Of a DNA stretch of 64,000 nucleotides, positions 59,920-64,000 are shown one piece after another; position 1 is the stretch's first letter; the number at the start of each line of letters is the position of its first letter. Under the pieces are notes generated by a model. It was not told the origin of the DNA and did no database searches. It worked only from the letters and a program-made list of their open reading frames with translations. Source of the stretch: Mesorhizobium sp. NFR06 (GTDB lineage: Bacteria; Pseudomonadota; Alphaproteobacteria; Rhizobiales; Rhizobiaceae); NCBI RefSeq assembly GCF_900115245.1, contig NZ_FOVT01000007.1, positions 1 to 64,000 on the forward strand. Reading direction: 5' to 3'. The position numbers and the translations under genes are program-made.

Positions 59920-60392
59920 CCGCAGCAGAAAACCAGACAGAGACACAGGCGCCGCTAAGCTTCGAATGCGAGCTTCCCGATCCGCCGGAAAAAGTCTGGC
60001 GCGCACTGACGGAGCCGGAGCTGCTCGCCGCCTGGATGATGCCGAACGACATGAAACCAGAGCCAGGCAAGCGCTTCGCCTTTGCCGGACCGGACGCGCC
60101 GATCGCATGCGAGGTGCTCGAAGCCGAGCCCGGCGAGCAGTTGCGCTACTCCTGGCGCGAGCTGCCAAGCACGGACGATCAAGACCGGTTCCCTGCCGTT
60201 GACAGCATCGTCACCTTCACGCTCGCGCGAACGCCCTCCGGCGGCACCCGTCTGCGCATCGTGCATGACGGCTTCGCACCCGTTGCGCAGCCAGTTGTCG
60301 CGATCGCCGGCGCCGGTTGCAGGCTTTCGCTGGATGCCCGCAAGAATCCCGTCGCCGCCAACGCGCCCTGCATGATGCTGCGCGCTGCCTGA
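59916..60392 (+). CDS. SRPBCC (AHSA1/START-like) domain protein
   Basis: A 158-residue protein of the AHSA1-like SRPBCC fold: LSFECELPDPPEKVWRALTEPELLAAWM at the N terminus and YSWREL and VTFTLARTPSGGTRLRIVHDGF further on. The fold encloses a hydrophobic ligand pocket; the ligand is unknown. It is co-translated with the ArsR regulator, which presumably controls it. Confidence 0.9.
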   Translation: MTAAENQTETQAPLSFECELPDPPEKVWRALTEPELLAAWMMPNDMKPEPGKRFAFAGPDAPIACEVLEAEPGEQLRYSWRELPSTDDQDRFPAVDSIVTFTLARTPSGGTRLRIVHDGFAPVAQPVVAIAGAGCRLSLDARKNPVAANAPCMMLRAA

Positions 60393-60419
60393 TCGATAAG
60401 AAAACCGAGGAGACTTGCC

Positions 60420-61025
60420 ATGAGCGCCCTGGCCAATCTGGTGCCGATGGTCATCGAACAGTCGAGCCGCGGCGAACGCGCCTTCGACATCTTTTCCCGG
60501 CTGCTGCGCGAGCGCATCGTCTTCATCAATGGCGAGATCAACGACAGCGTCTCGGCGCTGGTCTGCGCCCAGCTTTTGTCGTTGGAATCGGACCATCCCG
60601 ACAAGGAGATCTCGATCTACATCAACTCGCCGGGCGGCATGGTGACCAGCGGCTTCGCCATCTATGACACGATGCAGTACATCTCCTGCCCGGTGTCGAC
60701 GGTGTGCATGGGCTTCGCCGCCTCGATGGGCTCCTTCCTGTTGATGGCCGGCGCGCCGGGACAGCGTATCGCACTGCCCAACACAAGGATCGTGCTGCAT
60801 CAGCCGCTTGGCGGTTTCCAGGGCCAGGCCTCCGACATCCAGCGCCATGCCGAGGACATTCTGCGCACCAAGCAGCATATGACCGAGCTTTATGCCAAGC
60901 ATTGCGGCCGCAGCTACGAGGAGGTCGAACGCACGCTCGACCGCGACTATTTCATGAGCGCCGCGGAAGCCAAAGCCTGGGGCCTCGTCGACCATGTCTA
61001 CGACACGCGCAAGAAGGCGGCGTGA
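60420..61025 (+). CDS. clpP: ATP-dependent Clp protease proteolytic subunit (ClpP paralogue)
   Basis: A 201-residue serine protease with the ClpP catalytic triad: Ser102 in GFAASMGS, His127 in [10 protein letters not shown] and Asp176 in [29 protein letters not shown] is the usual first segment. Length and lack of a propeptide differ slightly from the main ClpP, so this may be a second ClpP of rhizobia. It lies after the ArsR/SRPBCC pair with its own ribosome site GAGGAG. It could be a partner of the ClpA in this window. Confidence 0.93.
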   Translation: MSALANLVPMVIEQSSRGERAFDIFSRLLRERIVFINGEINDSVSALVCAQLLSLESDHPDKEISIYINSPGGMVTSGFAIYDTMQYISCPVSTVCMGFAASMGSFLLMAGAPGQRIALPNTRIVLHQPLGGFQGQASDIQRHAEDILRTKQHMTELYAKHCGRSYEEVERTLDRDYFMSAAEAKAWGLVDHVYDTRKKAA

Positions 61026-61099
61026 GGCACGGGACGACACGCGGCAAATTGATCGCCGCGCGACTGGTCTCGAATCCGGCGCGCCTTTATAGTCAGCCG

Positions 61100-61384
61100 A
61101 TGATCGAGGGCCACTTCTTCAGACATCTGGGCATCGCCATCGCCGCACTGGCCGGCGCGTTGACGGCCGGCACCGCCGCCTTTGCCGACGACAATTCGGC
61201 ACAGAATCTTCCAGGCGTGAGCGGCGACTATAGCATCGCCAAGCCAGCGCCACAGCCTGAACCGGACGACGCCCTGCCCGCTGGCAGCGACGGCACGTTC
61301 AAGATAGGCGACACCGACGTCAGGATTTCGGGCAGCATCACCGTTGATATGGCGACGGGCGGCATCAAGATTCCGAACCACTGA
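61100..61384 (+). CDS. Small exported hypothetical protein
   Basis: A 94-residue protein with a signal peptide (GIAIAALAGALTAGTAAFA, cleavage near residue 29). The mature part is short, Pro- and Asp-rich (AKPAPQPEPDDALPAG) and ends in a strand-like FKIGDTDVRISGSITVDMATGG. No family recognised. ATG 61100 is chosen because it gives the signal peptide; ribosome binding is weak. It follows clpP by 74 bases on the same strand. Confidence 0.6.
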   Translation: MIEGHFFRHLGIAIAALAGALTAGTAAFADDNSAQNLPGVSGDYSIAKPAPQPEPDDALPAGSDGTFKIGDTDVRISGSITVDMATGGIKIPNH

Positions 61385-61411
61385 TTTAGCAGCGATCGAC
61401 TGAAGCGTTTT

Positions 61412-61590
61412 CGTCATTCTAGGGCAAAGCAAGGAGCGAAGCGACGCGCGCAGACCCTAGAATCCATGCCGTGACTTGAACGCGTCGCCACGGTGCAGAA
61501 TTCTGCTCCGCTGTATTCCTCGGCTGAGGTAACGACATGGATCCTTGGGTCTTCGCTCCGCTTTGCGTCGCTACGCCCAAGGATGACGAA
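61412..61590. repeat. Inverted intergenic repeat with two related arms
   Basis: Left arm about 61412-61468 (TTCTAGGGCAAAGCAAGGAG, then ACCCTAGAATCCATG). Right arm about 61535-61590 (CATGGATCCTTGGGTCTTCG, then CCCAAGGATGACGAA) is its diverged inverted copy. Each arm is itself palindromic at its ends (TTCTAGGG/CCCTAGAA and ATCCTTGGG/CCCAAGGAT). I recall such elements as frequent in Mesorhizobium intergenic DNA. Confidence 0.8.
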
Positions 61591-61639
61591 GTTGGGGGAG
61601 CCTCCGGCCAACTGCGAACCTGGCAAGATCGCAAAATGT

Positions 61640-61673
61640 AAGCCCCATCCCTGCTGTGCAATGGATGGGGCTT
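61640..61673. terminator. Perfect 11-base hairpin in the clpP-uvrA gap
   Basis: AAGCCCCATCC (61640-61650) and GGATGGGGCTT (61663-61673) pair perfectly around a 12-base loop. There is no U-tract, so it is a possible terminator for upstream plus-strand genes. Confidence 0.5.
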
Positions 61674-62139
61674 CATGGATCTGAAATCCAATTTTAGCCG
61701 GGAGTGGACTGCCGGCGTTCTGTTTCGGATGCAACGCGGCGTTCAGCCGACGATCCGACTATAGTCTCTGATTGTTCGGAATCGGCAAGTCACGGTTTGT
61801 CGGGCTGGCGTTTCAAGTCTGCCTGGCACTTATGCCTGCCGCGGCTCCATCTCTGTGTGGAGCCTCAAGGGACTGTCCGGTGGCGTCATGCTCCGCTCCT
61901 TGTGTCCGTTGCGACAATGTCGTTCGAAGCGCAAATCGCTTTCGCCTGCGGCGTCTCGCAGGCCGCCTATTGGGCGGCGAGGCCATCGAAAGACAGCCGG
62001 CTTCGTTGACGCGTTGAGACTGCTCCCGTGAGTCGCTGGCGTCAACCGTTGAATAGCCGGTTACGGAAAAATGTGATCGCCTGGAGGTACATTCGGGGTA
62101 AGTCGAGGGCTTCGACGCACCACGGCACCCGCCTCGGCG
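61674..62139. other. Non-coding part of the clpP-uvrA gap
   Basis: I see no supported gene here. Short frames exist on both strands, for example a TTG-started 81-codon frame at 61772 with a hydrophobic N terminus, but none has a clear ribosome site or recognisable similarity. The stretch may hold decayed sequence. Confidence 0.5.
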
Positions 62140-62207
62140 GCGATTGTTTCCACAGCTTATCGCGATTGTTTCCACAACGCTTTCGCGATTGTCTGCACAA
62201 CGCTTTG
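62140..62207. repeat. Three tandem 22-23-base repeats upstream of uvrA
   Basis: Units start at 62140, 62162 and 62185. Each begins GCGATTGT and contains a CCACA or GCACA core (GTTTCCACAG, GTTTCCACAA, GTCTGCACAA). The spacing is two helical turns. The CCACA words resemble degenerate DnaA boxes, but the match is incomplete. Confidence 0.8.
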
Positions 62208-62217
62208 TCAGGAGCGT

Positions 62218-62232
62218 GTTCGGCCTTTGTTC
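62218..62232. promoter_or_regulatory. LexA (SOS) box upstream of uvrA
   Basis: GTTC-GGCCTTT-GTTC matches the alphaproteobacterial LexA consensus exactly. It lies 163 bases upstream of the uvrA start, directly after the tandem repeats. Confidence 0.85.
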
Positions 62233-62395
62233 TTTCCGCTTGCCCGTTCGCGCGAAAGACGGTTAAACCGACGATCGGCTTCCTCCGTCGAGGTTGTGGC
62301 GTCTCTCGACGTGGCGGCGAAAATACCTACATAGGGGATGGCCGGGATAACCCCGCCCAATCCAGCAAATTCAAGACCTGAGGCGGCGACCGGCG

Positions 62396-64000
62396 ATGGC
62401 CGACCATAAATACCTTTCCATTCGCGGGGCGCGCGAACACAATCTCAAGAACGTCGATCTCGACCTGCCGCGTGACAGTCTGATCGTCATGACCGGCCTC
62501 TCGGGGTCGGGCAAGTCGTCGCTCGCCTTCGACACCATTTACGCCGAGGGCCAGCGCCGTTACGTCGAAAGCCTGTCGGCCTATGCCCGCCAGTTCCTGG
62601 AGATGATGCAGAAGCCGGACGTCGACCAGATCGACGGCCTGTCGCCTGCCATCTCGATCGAGCAGAAGACCACCTCGCGCAACCCGCGTTCGACGGTCGG
62701 CACCGTCACCGAGGTCTACGACTACATGCGCCTGCTGTTCGCGCGCGTCGGCGTCCCGTATTCGCCGGCCACCGGCCTGCCGATCGAAAGCCAGACAGTC
62801 AGCCAGATGGTCGACCGCGTGCTGGCGCTCGAGGAGGGCACGCGTCTCTTTCTGCTGGCGCCGATCGTGCGCGGCCGCAAGGGCGAGTACCGCAAGGAAC
62901 TCCTGGAGTTGCAGAAGAAGGGCTTTCAGCGCGTCAAGGTCGACGGCGTCTTCTACGAGATCGCCGACGTGCCGGCGCTGGACAAGAAGTACAAGCACGA
63001 CATCGACGTCGTGGTCGACCGCATCGTCGTGCGCGGCGATCTGGCGACGCGGCTTGCGGACTCGATGGAAACCGCGCTGAAGTTGGCGGATGGCCTTGCC
63101 GTGGCCGAATTCGCCGACAGACCGCTCGACGCCAGCCAGACCGGCGAGGACTCGGTCAACAAGTCGAAGAACGAGACGCATGAGCGCATCATGTTCTCGG
63201 AAAAATTCGCCTGTCCGGTATCCGGTTTCACCATTCCCGAGATCGAGCCCAGGCTATTTTCCTTCAACAATCCGTTCGGCGCCTGCCCGACCTGCGATGG
63301 CCTCGGCAGCCAGCGCGCCATCGACGCCAATCTCGTCGTGCCGGACGAAAACGTCTCGCTGCGCGACGGCGCCATCAGCCCGTGGGCGAAGTCGACCTCT
63401 CCCTATTACGCGCAGACGCTTGAAGCGCTCGGCAAGGCCTATGGCTTCAGGCTCGGCGACAAGTTCAAGGACCTCAGCGCCGAGGCGCAGCAGGCAATCC
63501 TGCATGGCACCGGCGAGCGTGAGATCACCTTCCAATATGACGACGGCTTGCGCTCCTACAAGACGACCAAGACCTTCGAGGGCGTCATCCCCAATCTCGA
63601 CCGGCGCTGGAAGGAAACGGAATCGGCCTGGATGCGCGAGGAGATCGAGCGCTTCATGTCGGCCACCCCCTGCCCCACCTGCAACGGCTACAGGCTGAAA
63701 CCGGAAGCGCTTGCCGTGAAGATCGGCGGCAAGCACATTGGCGAAGTCACCGAGATGTCGATCCGCAAGGCCGACCAGTGGTTCACGGGCCTGCCGGCGC
63801 AGCTCAACGAGAAGCAGAACGAGATCGCGGTGCGCGTGCTCAAGGAAATCCGCGAGCGGCTGCGCTTCTTGAACGATGTCGGCCTCGACTATCTCACGCT
63901 GTCGCGCAATTCCGGCACGCTGTCGGGTGGCGAAAGCCAGCGCATTCGTCTCGCCTCGCAGATCGGTTCGGGCCTGACCGGCGTACTCTACGTTCTGGAC
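62396..64000 (+). CDS. uvrA: Excinuclease ABC subunit UvrA (cut by window end)
   Basis: The first 535 residues of UvrA, the damage-recognition ATPase of nucleotide excision repair. The start [20 protein letters not shown] and Walker [16 protein letters not shown] are canonical, followed by the [20 protein letters not shown] segment. Further on are the zinc-binding regions with [19 protein letters not shown] and TPCPTCNGY, and the signature [20 protein letters not shown]. The frame is open to the last base. ATG 62396 gives the normal family start. A LexA box upstream implies SOS control. Confidence 0.97.
   Translation, partial: MADHKYLSIRGAREHNLKNVDLDLPRDSLIVMTGLSGSGKSSLAFDTIYAEGQRRYVESLSAYARQFLEMMQKPDVDQIDGLSPAISIEQKTTSRNPRSTVGTVTEVYDYMRLLFARVGVPYSPATGLPIESQTVSQMVDRVLALEEGTRLFLLAPIVRGRKGEYRKELLELQKKGFQRVKVDGVFYEIADVPALDKKYKHDIDVVVDRIVVRGDLATRLADSMETALKLADGLAVAEFADRPLDASQTGEDSVNKSKNETHERIMFSEKFACPVSGFTIPEIEPRLFSFNNPFGACPTCDGLGSQRAIDANLVVPDENVSLRDGAISPWAKSTSPYYAQTLEALGKAYGFRLGDKFKDLSAEAQQAILHGTGEREITFQYDDGLRSYKTTKTFEGVIPNLDRRWKETESAWMREEIERFMSATPCPTCNGYRLKPEALAVKIGGKHIGEVTEMSIRKADQWFTGLPAQLNEKQNEIAVRVLKEIRERLRFLNDVGLDYLTLSRNSGTLSGGESQRIRLASQIGSGLTGVLYVLD

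Noticed and set aside
61772..62017. 81-codon plus-strand frame with a hydrophobic N terminus
   Set aside because: TTG start without a convincing ribosome site, unusual Cys/Arg content, no similarity recognised; too weak to call a gene.
62140..62207. Tandem repeats as a replication origin or DnaA box cluster
   Set aside because: CCACA words match the DnaA box only partly, and no dnaA, repABC or AT-rich unwinding region is near.

Overview
This window looks like chromosome of a Mesorhizobium-type alphaproteobacterium (Rhizobiales). Evidence: high GC, the rhizobial versions of clpS-clpA, eipB, DUF1489, ruvX, Anbu and BA14K genes, a glpR-D-S-T-P-Q-U-V-K glycerol locus like that of Rhizobium, LexA boxes of the alphaproteobacterial GTTC-N7-GTTC type, and several intergenic repeat families that I recall from Mesorhizobium genomes. 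The window opens inside an ISNCY-type transposase and closes inside uvrA.

Layout. 1-6.3 kb: IS remnant, DUF4031, the envelope protein EipB, RidA, a glycerophosphodiesterase, a FemAB/GNAT-like protein, a HIT protein, a PAP2-type membrane phosphatase with lower GC, and a decayed chloramphenicol-phosphotransferase-like gene. 6.3-15 kb: clpA-clpS (N-degron proteolysis), a phasin with paired palindromic operators, a D,D-carboxypeptidase with SPOR domain, a membrane DnaJ-like protein, sdaA and DUF599. 15-20.5 kb: YdcF, gatA/GNAT/gatC, a UPF0173 hydrolase, ruvX and two small membrane proteins. 20.6-26.5 kb: an AidB-like acyl-CoA dehydrogenase, then the tightly packed pyrB-pyrX-plsY-dprA; the second gene is a dihydroorotase homologue that has lost its metal ligands. 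26.5-29.5 kb: a small accessory-looking patch around tRNA-Lys, with a His-rich membrane protein, a small coiled-coil protein, BA14K and DUF6882. Two divergent general-stress (EcfG-type) promoters flank the tRNA.

29.5-39.6 kb is a complete glycerol catabolic unit: regulator (glpR), dehydrogenase (glpD), ABC importer (glpSTPQUV) and kinase (glpK). The importer takes up glycerol, GlpK phosphorylates it and GlpD oxidises glycerol-3-phosphate. The two ATPases have complementary defects, which predicts one working and one degenerate ATP site. 39.7-41.1 kb encodes a PLP decarboxylase. 41.2-45.4 kb is the most intriguing block: a four-gene unit of circularly permuted ATP-grasp, alpha-E protein, transglutaminase-like protease and the proteasome-like Anbu, a combination that suggests synthesis and breakdown of an unknown peptide or tag. 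A heptamer-based hairpin element sits inside it.

45.4-64 kb: a stand-alone RAM-domain protein, DUF4864, an SDR lacking its catalytic lysine, the queuosine genes queA and tgt with an overlapping small gene (Tgt lacks two zinc cysteines), a YdcZ-like transporter, two cyclophilins, coaD, an unlisted 50-residue membrane peptide, gyrA, an AraC regulator, marC, osmC, a frameshifted DUF2306 gene, ssb, an ArsR/SRPBCC pair, a clpP paralogue, and uvrA behind a 1-kb repeat-filled gap. ssb and uvrA each carry a perfect SOS box. No rRNA, CRISPR array, phage or conjugative module was seen.
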